Part shown: positions 55,700 to 64,000 of the stretch, in pieces
Layout of the letters: the number at the start of each line of letters is the position of its first letter
Numbering within the stretch: position 1 is the first letter of the stretch
Assembly: GCF_000471905.2 (NCBI RefSeq)
Contig: NW_006498150.1
Span: forward strand, 547,924 to 611,923
Origin: Amborella trichopoda
Taxonomy: Eukaryota; Streptophyta; Magnoliopsida; Amborellales; Amborellaceae
Direction: 5' to 3'
DNA length: 64,000 nt
Made by a program: the position numbers and the translations under genes
The notes under the pieces: model-generated
Told to the model about the DNA's origin: nothing
What the model saw: the letters and a program-made list of their open reading frames with translations, nothing else
Database searches by the model: none

Positions 55700-56080
55700 T
55701 ATCTCCTCTATCCTACCAAAATATAGGAGCTTTGGCACTGTATCTCCTCTATCCTACCAAAATATAGGAGCTTTGGCACTGTATAAGTACGGTCTGGCAG
55801 TAGCACTTCGATACTGTGTAAAGTGCAGTCCGGCAATAGGGCTCATGCAGTCCGGCAATAGGGCTCCGATACTGTGTAAAATGCAGTCCGGCAATAGTAC
55901 TCTGGCCCTGTATAAATTGGGGTCCGGCAATTGAAAAAGGGGGTCCGACAGTTGCAAAGTGTTGTCTGTTGTTGGATTCTAGGGCTCTAACACTATGTAA
56001 AAGGTAATTCGGCCGTACTAAGTTTCTGTCCGATAATTGTTTTACGGCGATCTGGGACTTGTGCATTCCGACAATGTGAT
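55700..56080. repeat. Tandem arrays: 41-bp x2 then GTCCGGCAAT units
   Basis: ATCTCCTCTATCCTACCAAA... is repeated at a 41-bp period (55701, 55742) with near identity. It then passes into seven or eight degenerate units centred on CAGTCCGGCAATAG with CTCCGATACTGTGTAAA. A 105-codon minus frame (55749-56066) is open across it but is repeat-derived. Confidence 0.75.
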
Positions 56081-56582
56081 AGTGTGCTCCTGCAATATTC
56101 TAGTGGGATGTAAAAGTCAACATCAAGTCTACCCAAAATGATTTTTGTTAATCGGAAGGGCATTTCCATCTAACAAATGAACTGTTTTCCTTGAGTAATA
56201 TTTGCATAAAAAGTTTGCTTTGGGGAAAGAAGTAAGAGAAAAAAGTTGGTTGAGTGTATGTTACATAGAAAGTGTGGTCTTAGAGTTTTTTTTGTAATTT
56301 TTTCTTGACTAAAATTTTTAAAAAATATTTTTGAAACTTTGTGTCGTATCCCAAACTATCCAATTCAAGATCTAATGGCTATTAACAATTATGACGTTGT
56401 ATATGATCCAATGCAACTTTGTTTTCTTTTGATAATTGGCCCTTCCCATTTCGGAGAGGAAAGACCACCATCATAGACATGTGGTCTACGGTACAAAAGT
56501 GCACCACAATTCTTCCCAATGAGCAGATTAACACGAGCAAGGGCCAAGTAGCATTTTGCCATTTCCGCAAAAGACAGTCGCT
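56081..56582. other. Intergenic, no gene seen
   Basis: Includes half of a D-type MITE at 56335-56410. The 101-codon minus frame at 56382-56687 runs into the tandem repeat and shows no domain. Confidence 0.35.
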
Positions 56583-56850
56583 TGTTTTAGAAACCCAGGA
56601 CACAGCATGAACAGTAGTTGCACAGGCGTGTTTTAGAAACCCAGGACAAAGCATGAACAGTAGTTGCACAGGCGTATAACGATTCATTTATGTATATAAC
56701 TTTATACCGGTGTTTGAAAACTCGTCTAATCAAGCCGGACTCGCCCTATTTAATCTAGGACAGAGCATGAACAGTAGTTGCACAGGCGTATAAAGATTCA
56801 TTTATGTATATAACTTTTTGCCAGTGTTTGAAAACTCGTCGAGTCAAGCT
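56583..56850. repeat. Tandem duplications that include a second hAT left end
   Basis: GCATGAACAGTAGTTGCACAGGCG occurs three times (abridged: AACAGTAGTTGCACAGGCG at ~56607, 56653, 56769). The last two are followed by ATTCATTTATGTATATAACT and then by an E3-type end (GTGTTTGAAAACTCGTC at 56711 and 56824). So ~115 bp including ~50 bp of the hAT end were duplicated at the left edge of E3. Confidence 0.8.
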
Positions 56851-57359
56851 GGACTCGCCCGATTCGATTCGAGAATCGTCTGCTACCGAGCCGATTCTAC
56901 GAAAAAACAGGAAATCGCCCGAGCTTGTTCCAAGAAAAAACCAGGAATCGCCCGAGCCGGTTCCACGAAAAAACCAGGAATCGCCTGTGTCCAGAGAAAA
57001 CCGGGCGATTCCGAATAGTGAATCGTGAGTCTCAACGAAAAAACCCGTATTTTTTAGATTCACACGTACGCGTGGCAGCCTCATGTTCGTGAGGCGTGGC
57101 CACACCTCATGAGAGTGAGGTGTGGCCACACGTGGTAACTCACCTCACGTTTGCGTCCCTCGCGTTTCTACACGAGCAATTGAGTGTCAATGACACATGA
57201 CTTTATAGAGAACCAAGCAACACTCATTCTTCAATGTGGGATAATTCTCACAAAAAATTATTAAAGCAAGATGATAGAATATATATTATTATAGACGCTA
57301 TTAAAATCACATGTGGTGATGTGGCCGTATTGGTTGACATCATCGATTTTGTGGTGTAT

Positions 57360-57520
57360 GTCTTGAGTTCGAACTCCATAGCGAACCCCCAAAAATATTT
57401 TGAGTTTGAACCCCTTAGCGCACAATATATATTTTTTTTTTTGTTTCGAGTTTGAACCCCTTAGCGCACAATTTTTTTTTTTTTTTGTTTTGAGTTTGAA
57501 CCCCTTAGCGCACAACAAAA
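57360..57520. repeat. GAGTTTGAACCCCTTAGCGCAC tandem units in E3
   Basis: GAGTTTGAACCCCTTAGCGC occurs three times perfectly (from ~57400, 57446, 57491), with one diverged earlier unit (GAGTTCGAACTCCATAGCGA), separated by T-runs. Downstream (57540-57930) is another A-rich array of AAAAATATAAAATAAAAGGT units. Confidence 0.8.
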
Positions 57521-57940
57521 AAATACAAAAAAATTTTTGTTGTAAAAAAAAATAAACAAAAGCAGAAAATGCTGTTGTAAAAAAATAGAAAAAATATAAA
57601 ATAAAAGGTTTTTAAGATAAAGATAAAAAAGATAATACAACATTTTTTTATTTTTCTTGCAAAAAAAATACAATTTGTTGTCAAAAAAATAAACAAAGGC
57701 AGAAAATACTGTTGGAAAAAAATAAAAAAAATATAAAATAAAAGGTTTCTCAAGATAAAGATAAAAAAGATAATACAACATTTTCTTATTTTTCTTGTAA
57801 AAAAAATACAAGGTAATATAACAAGTATTTCTTGCAAAAAAAATAAAACAAAAGGCATAAAAAAATGTACTTTGACAGCATAATTTTTTCATTTTTCTTG
57901 CAAAAAAAAAAAGAAAGTAATACAACAAGCAAAAAAAAAA

Positions 57941-57960
57941 NNNNNNNNNNNNNNNNNNNN
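57941..57960. other. Assembly gap, 20 N
   Basis: Second 20-N run, between an A-rich array and AT-rich DNA inside E3. Confidence 0.95.
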
Positions 57961-58720
57961 TATTATAAAATATTTTGGATTTGGTATTATTTATATAATA
58001 AAATAATTATAAAATATAGTTGGTATATAATATTATAGTTAGTTAGGTTGTAATAATTTGGGTTTTTTTAGCGAATTAGGGTTTTTCGCCAATTTGAGAT
58101 TTTAGTGACCAATTTTTCATCGATTTAGTCAACTCTTTATTGTAGTCCATATATGATTATATACTTAATCCATGATAATTCTATGATTTTTTTTATGTGA
58201 TGTAAATTTAATGGTCAACATATAAGTTCGTATAGGGAAAGAACATCTCAATATTCATAAATTGATGAAAACAATAAAAGTTAATAATATAATACCCTCA
58301 TTTCTTATTGGATTTATAAAAAACAACATTTATAATGAATTTTAATAATTTTTTTGAATTTTTTTAAAGCTTAATCAGAACGATTCGGTCTGATTTTCGA
58401 TCTGGATCGCTGATTCATAGATCCGAATCAATTTTTGGCATGCCCAATCCGGATCATCGATCCGTTTTTTAAACCACTGCTTTTGACCGTGAAGACGCTC
58501 CTCAAGTCTTCTTACCAAGCTCCAATCCCCCAAAACACCATCAGTATAAAAAAGTGTGAAAAAACAGGTACAGGTAATGAAAGGACAACGGGCTTAGAAA
58601 CAGGATGAGAAAAAGAGATGCAGAAAGGATGTTCCTCATTTCTCTTTAGAGGCAAATCAGTCATCAAAGAGAAATTCCCTAAGCTCTTCATCCCCAACCA
58701 CCAAGAAATTCCCTAATCTT

Positions 58721-59032
58721 CTACATCTTCACCCCTTCAATTGAGAAGGAGCAGCTCGGCTCGGTTGCTGCGGGGATCTGGCTGCCGGAGTCCTCGTTTT
58801 CGCTGGAACTCGGCATCTGAAAAACCAGTCCGGCCATGTAGATGCTGACCATGACTGTGGTCTTTGAGTCGGAGAAGGACGGGCCGAACGTCTCATGATT
58901 TCCACAGGTGTAAGTGTCGCAGGAAGAAGACAAAGATCTACTTCTGGTTATCTCAGCATCGAGCCCCTTCATCACCTCCGTCACAGCCTCCTCTCCAAAA
59001 CCCCCCTCCTCCTTATCTCGTTGCAGTACCAT
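58721..59032 (-). CDS. Hypothetical small protein, 103 residues
   Basis: A single frame with balanced codon use, clearly GC-richer than its surroundings. It starts MVLQRDKEEGGFGEEAVTEV, continues with RSRSLSSSCDTYTCGNHETF and SDSKTTVMVSIYMAGLVFQM, and ends in a Ser/Glu-rich tail. I recognise no family. No signal peptide or full membrane segment is evident. On the minus strand a CT-rich leader (59078-59095) precedes the start, as for gene 1. It may be a whole small gene, a first exon (a donor-like GGTGAAG lies just before the stop), or a captured gene fragment next to the hAT element E3. Overlapping plus-strand frames at 58864-59151 look like shadows. Confidence 0.4.
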   Translation of the reverse strand: MVLQRDKEEGGFGEEAVTEVMKGLDAEITRSRSLSSSCDTYTCGNHETFGPSFSDSKTTVMVSIYMAGLVFQMPSSSENEDSGSQIPAATEPSCSFSIEGVKM

Positions 59033-60054
59033 TCTTCAGCCATTTTAACAAAGAAGAACAAAAACCTAAACCCAAAGCTCTGCGCTCTCTCTCTCTAAGC
59101 CACTGGGTCTGCGGGAGCCCAACGGGTCAGCGGGGGGAGCCCATCGGGTAGGCTCGAAATCTTTATACGGAGCCAAAGGCTTGCCCATTAAGCCTGGTCC
59201 AGCCAAACTCGGCTTTCTTTTTTTTTTAATCTGTCTTTACTTGTAGGGAAAAAAAATTTCATAATTTAGAAAATTTAAAACCCCCATTGACAAATAAGAC
59301 CTAGCCTATAAAAGTCCCATTAGGCCTGGGTCCGGCCTCTCTTTTTTTTTCTTTTAATCTTTCTCTTGAAAATTTTCTTGTAAGAAAAATAATTTTGCTC
59401 ACTATTTTTTGGTTAGAGGGAAAAAGAGAGACAGAGATTCTAGAGAGATAGTTATTAGAGAGAGAAAGAGGGATTAGGTTTGTCAAGAATGAGAGAGTTT
59501 TTAGATAAAGATTGGATTTTTAGAGGAGGAGTTTTTAGAAAAAGAGATTGGATTTATAAAGAATGAGATTTTTTTTAGAGAGAGATGAAAGTTTACCTAA
59601 ATGACTAACGATTAAAGTCTAGGCTTCCAGCCTCGTTTAATGCATTAAAAAAGCACCAACGGGTTCGTCATCTCCACTTAATTACCCAAACAAAAAAAAA
59701 ACCCTCTAACGTGGCGATCATTAATGTGTAAAAACTAAATTTTAAAAATAACAATTATTTGAAAAACATCTACATACCATTAATTATTATCTTTTTTTAG
59801 AAAGGAACACAACTCTAAATCCATCTTTATGATGGATGCCTCGGGTGTTGATGTAGTTATGCATCCCATGATGCATAAAGCACTTTTTCTTTATTTAAAA
59901 TTTAAGTTTTTGTCGTCTTAAACCTCCTCTTCACTACGTCGCAGTTTGGGTCGGTGCAAAAGCCCAAAGATATTACACTCCTAGGATTATATTTAGGAAC
60001 CCAAATTATAGGAACTTAACTTTTCAGCCCATACATTAACCTAAATTAAAAAAA
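59033..60054. other. Intergenic; degenerate GC-rich and F-type repeats
   Basis: 59150-59345 has GGCCTGGGTCCGGCCTC-type phrases, as in decayed hAT-like repeats. 59700-59870 has F-like blocks. GA-rich tracts lie at 59415-59475. No gene. Confidence 0.35.
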
Positions 60055-60447
60055 TGGTGTAGTTGGCATACAGATGCATCTGAAGTAATAGAGGTAAGGT
60101 GCACCTTTAAATTTTATCATGGTATATAATTTTGATGTAAAATGTCCTTAGGATTATCTCAAAATCTATTTTTATATCTAATATAAAATTTTAAAATTTT
60201 AAAATGGTTAAAATCAAGTAGATCTATAAATATATAAAAATCTTGAAAATAGATGGTGTAGATAATATGTTGTAAAATGCACTATTTCTAAGACTGAAAA
60301 TCCTTTTATTTTTCATGGTCATACATCTTGATGTCGAGATGATCAATCAACAGTTTTTTAATATTAAAACTACATTTTTCAATGGATTTTTGAGGTGCAT
60401 CCGTAGCTTTACATTATAAGGTTGCAACCTTATATAAACTTTTTCCA
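60055..60447. mobile_element. MITE subfamily A
   Basis: GCATACAGATGCATCTGAAG at the left and CATCCGTAGCTTTACATTAT followed by AAGGTTGCAACCTTATATAA at the right. Same direction as 4500-4890. Its right end is the left boundary of duplicated segment copy 2. Confidence 0.85.
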
Positions 60448-62204
60448 ATCTCAAATGTTAATGAATAACATGAATAATTTTTGCTAATTTGGCATTAGTG
60501 ATGTGAGCCGAACTTGCTTGATCAAGGTTAGGAATTCATGCTTTCTTTCTTTTCTTTTTTTTCTTTTTTTTTTTGTTTTTTTGTTTTTTAATTAATTAAT
60601 TAATTTAAGTATCTTGTTTTGGGTTCCCAATCCTCAACAAGGGAGGACATTTATGTCAATTAGTTTAGGCCAAGGTTAACACAAACTAAATTTGGAATCA
60701 ACCTTTGATTCATCGGCTTAGGAAATCAAATTAAAAATTTTAATTATTTTTAAAAATGATGAATGAATCATTGATTCTTCAAGCTTAGATCCTTGAACGA
60801 AATTCATCACATTGGATGTGTTCTATCCAAGATCCAGGTCCTAAAAAGGGTGATATAATCGTTTTCCTCAAATTAAGAGGCACACTGAAAATGATAGTCA
60901 TAGCCCTGATTGTTCATGGTGCCCAACTGCAAGTCATTATTTTTCATTGGACAACCTTTTTTGGGATTCTAACATTGAACATCGATGGTTAGTATCATTT
61001 TTTAGTATTTTCAGTTTTGAAAAATACTTGTGTACTTCAAAATAATATGGTTTTTGTCGAGTTGTATTTTGTAGAGAGAGAAAGTTATTGGTTTTTAGTC
61101 ATACATTGAAGATGAGAGAGTATATTGAGCAGTATTTAATTGTAGACATTCACATGCCTTATATTTTTAAAACAAAGGCGAGAGTGTTGGTACACGTGCA
61201 TGTGCAAGGGCATGGGTGCAAGGGCGTTCGATGGCTCACTTTGTACTTTGCATCAGCATCTCTCGCTCAAGCACGTCTACGGGTTCAATACCTTTTTGTA
61301 AGTATGACTCTTGTGGGGCATCCAACAATCATCTAGCTATTAAAGAAAAAACAACCATCTAGCCACTGAAGAAAAAACAACCATCTAGCCATTGAAAAAA
61401 ATGAGGTTTGTAACAATAGCCATCGAGATTAAAGGGTATGCCTGTAACTTGTAACTGTTTGATGGTGCATATAACTACTTCTACTGTAATTGTGCAGCTT
61501 CCTTATAGCTCTATAAAAAAGGTCCCTTATGCCACATGAAAATAGCCTTTTGCAACTCTATCTTAACACACATTTCTCAGTGAAATTTCAAGGAGCATCT
61601 ATCTCTATCCAGTTTTCTCTCTTTCTCTTTCGAAAACTTCATAGAACTATGGTGTTTATTGTTGCTTTTCAAACTTAGGTGCATAGAGCTTTGAAACATA
61701 AAAAGAAACTTCTCTGTTTTCCTATATTCCAAAAACGAATTACTCAAACATAGTTATATAATATTAAAATAATCGTTAATCTCATTTGTCATAAAGAAAA
61801 GCTAAACAACAATAACAAAACTCCTAGCTCAAAAGAGTAGCCGCTGTTATTCCTACGCTATTTCATTTAGCTTGGCTCCATGAACAAGCTCCTATCGTAA
61901 AGCTAGTAGCTTTTTGTTTTTTATAATAAAATTATTTTATGTTTTTAATTCTTAGACTCTAATACTTTGAACTTGCATTCACTCGTTTCGCTTTGTTTTA
62001 GGAGCTGGAAAGTAGATCAACCATTGCTAATAAACAATCGCTTTTGTACATTTTCTCAACAAGAAGTCAGAGCTATATATTTAATTTCGAGTGTTGCTGA
62101 ATCTGAACCACGAACAGTATTTTAGTCATTTGACTCAAGCTAAATTATCAAAATGTGTTGTTTTTATATATAAGTAATTTGAAAATTTAGAATAATTTTT
62201 TGGG

Positions 62205-62500
62205 CCCTGTTTCTACGCAGCCCAGCCTATATAGAAATAAGAGCCTCTTAATAAATTTATTTTTGAGATGGATTTTAAGACTCAATTTTTAAGGACATGT
62301 AATCTCTAACATGGAGATCATGAATATGAAAAATAAATAAATTTCAAAAAGTAAAAATAATTCTAGTAAAAAAACATTTGGACCGTTATTTTCCATTATT
62401 TTTAGATGGAACACCTACTTGCATCCAAATGGATGCTTTACACTTTTTGGACTGCATATGTAGAAAAGCGGTCTAGCCAGCATGAAATAAATTTTTTTTT
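62205..62500. mobile_element. MITE family F
   Basis: Orthologous in position to 37125-37440 within the duplicated segment, so it was present before the duplication. Confidence 0.65.
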
Positions 62501-62624
62501 TTTTTGAGGAGATAACTCTGTGCAATTTCAGATGGATGTTTTGAGCCCATAATGATTTTTGTGAGATTATTTGAAAACTAATTTCCTAAACTAATAGAAA
62601 GCTCGAACTCGTGATCTAGGGAGG

Positions 62625-62945
62625 AGTTTTAAGGTGCACCTCCAAAACTATCATAATATGTAATTTTGATGTAAACTTTTTTTTAGGATTATATGAAAAA
62701 ATTGGTTAAAATCAAGTAGATCTATAAATATATGAAAATATTGAAAATGGACTGTCTAGATAATGTGTTGCAAGATGCACTATTTTTCACGACTAAAAAT
62801 ATTTTTTTTTCTCTTCATATTCCTACATCTTGATGTCGAGATGCTCAATTAGAGTGTTTTTCAACACTGAAACAACCTTTTTTGATGGATTTTTGAGGTG
62901 CATCTTTAGTTCTACATGTTAATGTTGCAATCTCATATACTTTTC
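62625..62945. mobile_element. MITE subfamily A, inserted after the duplication
   Basis: TTTTAAGGTGCACCTCCAAA at the left, AGTTCTACATGTTAATGTTG at the right; core TCTTGATGTCGAGATGCTCA. It lies between AACTAATAGAAA and the AAT/AAC tract, which are adjacent in copy 1 (37510-37545). The empty site in copy 1 shows it is a real insertion unit. Confidence 0.75.
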
Positions 62946-62952
62946 TTTCCAT

Positions 62953-62971
62953 GATGATGATGATGATGATG

Positions 62972-63002
<31 letters not shown>

Positions 63003-63120
63003 TAATAACAATGATAACAATAATAACAATAATAATAATAACAATAACAATAATAATAATAACAATAACAATAACAATAACAATAAGAACAATAAGAACA
63101 ACACCAATAATAAAATAATA
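62953..63120. repeat. ATG/ATA/ACA trinucleotide microsatellite
   Basis: About 165 bp of TGA, TAA and CAA-type triplets. The matching site in copy 1 has only ~25 bp (ACAACAACAACAATAATAAT). A minus frame of poly-Leu crosses it and is meaningless. Confidence 0.95.
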
Positions 63121-63129
63121 ATAATTTTA

Positions 63130-63645
63130 TAAGGGCAAACTTTCTATACTTCCCCTACTATAAAAAGTTTATATATATTTCTCCCTATCCAACAATCGAT
63201 TCCGAATGGATAGCTGAGATGGCCGCAATCGCAATGTCACGCCTCTATACTATTTTATTTTTGATTTTTTTTTCTATAGAGCATTTTGACACCAAATTTT
63301 GGGCATCCACTCTTCTTTTAAACTCACACCATATATAAAAAATATTTTCAATAAAATAAAATAATCAAAATACCCCTAAAAAATTTCAAGGATATTGTAG
63401 TCATTATATTTTTATCAACAATATTTTTTTAATATTGGTTTTAGGTGCGCCTCATTGATATGATGGCACATACCAAATTTCATATATATATGTAATTTAT
63501 ATAAAAAAATTAAAAATAAAATACTTTGAAGCATCCGATCTAGATCAAACGGTCAGTGACTCACTTGATCTCAATTGGACGGCTAGATGGAAGAGAAATA
63601 TATATCTTCTATACAATGGGGGAAGTATAGAAGCCTTTCCCATTT
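63130..63645. mobile_element. MITE family C
   Basis: AAACTTTCTATACTTCCCCT at the left and GGGGGAAGTATAGAAGCCTT at the right, clearly complementary. It holds the same position as 37545-38056 in copy 1. Confidence 0.8.
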
Positions 63646-63819
63646 TATAATAGGGATATTTACCTAAATATCATATTTTTTAAATTAAATAATAGCTTCA
63701 AAGTTTTCATATTTCATGCTACGTCCACATTTTTACATCAAAATTTTTCTAAAAATATCCATGTTTCCGCATTTCAAGTGTCAAACCACTTTTATTTTTA
63801 AAGTTACATCGGGGTTTTC

Positions 63820-63935
63820 TCTTTTTTTATCAAAAAATTTACATTGGGGATTTCTTTTTTTATCAAAATTTGGTTCGGATAAAAAAATTTACATTGGGGA
63901 TTTCTTTTTTTATCAAAATTTGGTTCGGCACTTCA
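63820..63935. repeat. ~51-bp tandem duplication
   Basis: AAAAAATTTACATTGGGGAT then TTCTTTTTTTATCAAAATTTGGTTCGG (abridged) occurs twice, nearly identical. Copy 1 of the segment duplicated a different 33-bp unit at this place. Confidence 0.8.
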
Positions 63936-64000
63936 ACTGCCAAACCCATTTCTAGGTTCCCTTTTCTTTTTTGAGAAGTCGATTCGCTGTTTCAAGTGTT

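Larger units (their letters stand above)
56822..58479. mobile_element. hAT element E3, non-autonomous
   Basis: Ends CAGTGTTTGAAAACTCGTCG and CCGTTTTTTAAACCACTG. Flanks CTTTTTGC (56814-56821) and CTTTTGAC (58480-58487) agree at six of eight bases, a decayed target duplication. The subterminal left half has repeated GAATCGCCCGAGCC-type motifs. The right ~350 bp (TGTGATGTAAATTTAATGG, GGGAAAGAACATCTCAATAT, TTTATAATGAATTTTAATAA) match E1 at 44760-44920. The interior has repeats, A/T runs and a 20-N gap; no transposase remains. Confidence 0.8.
60446..64000. repeat. Duplicated segment, copy 2 (runs off the window)
   Basis: Collinear with 35131-38510. Relative to copy 1 it lacks the stretch equivalent to 36375-36655, carries an extra A-type MITE at ~62625-62945, and has a long trinucleotide expansion at 62953-63120. 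It includes an F MITE (62205-62500) and a C MITE (63130-63645). No gene is seen inside. Confidence 0.85.

Noticed and set aside
57461-57928. 155-codon and 117-codon Phe/Tyr-rich minus frames
   Set aside because: They arise from A-rich tandem units inside hAT element E3.
58864-59151. Plus-strand frame opposite the 58721-59032 candidate
   Set aside because: Lower-quality composition and a CT-repeat-derived tail; taken as the shadow, though neither strand is proven.
62919-63107. Poly-Leu frame
   Set aside because: Translation of a trinucleotide microsatellite.
1-64000. tRNA, rRNA or other structured RNA genes
   Set aside because: I scanned for cloverleaf landmarks and rRNA phrases by eye and saw none; a covariance-model search would be needed to exclude them.

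Overview
The window is plant nuclear DNA, from a flowering plant with a repeat-rich genome. The evidence is two GUB_WAK-type cell-wall sensor genes with plant GT-AG introns, decayed Ty1/copia and Ty3/gypsy retrotransposons, L1-type LINE ends, PIF/Harbinger and hAT DNA transposons, and very many small AT-rich foldback elements (MITEs). I cannot name the species. No bacterial, organellar or RNA genes were recognised. Two runs of exactly 20 N (43809-43828, 57941-57960) are assembly gaps inside low-complexity DNA.

Only two genes are well supported, both on the minus strand. (1) 5539-7567 encodes a kinase-less GUB_WAK protein; I found a short second exon that replaces the poly-Phe tail of the plain reading frame. 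(2) 29561-31469 encodes an LRK10L-type receptor-like kinase in two exons joined by an 81-bp intron. Its catalytic loop reads HRDVTAAN, lacking the usual HRDxK lysine, and its activation segment carries a poly-glycine insert. A third, weak candidate is a 103-codon frame at 58721-59032. Both supported genes encode secreted Cys-rich domains of the same superfamily, but they sit 22 kb apart with repeats between them and need not be functionally linked.

Layout. 0-5.4 kb: copia gag relic, long-TIR foldback, MITEs. 5.5-7.8 kb: gene 1. 8-14 kb: an hAT-like GC-rich repeat, two LINE 3' ends of one family, a Harbinger relic. 14.4-21.3 kb: a block of tandem arrays (17-, 57-, 60-, 39-bp periods and degenerate arrays) bracketed by two ~300-bp direct repeats. 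21.6-28.2 kb: foldback, a copia pol relic with all domains but many breaks, two MITEs, and a non-autonomous hAT with 8-bp flanks. 29-31.9 kb: gene 2 with a promoter rich in ACGT cores. 32-34.5 kb: a MITE cluster. 35.1-38.5 kb: first copy of a duplicated segment. 41-47.1 kb: a gypsy relic abutting a minus-strand copia with PBS and LTR, itself split by an hAT element with a perfect 8-bp TSD. 48.6-50 kb: a compact 1.38-kb LTR element. 50.4-58.5 kb: two more members of the same hAT family among MITEs. 60.4-64 kb: second copy of the duplicated segment, running off the window.

The most useful observations are the altered kinase loop, the three-member hAT family with TSDs, a MITE superfamily with two subfamilies, the 3.4-kb duplication with dated insertions, the compact LTR element, and the 57-bp array whose length keeps frames open.
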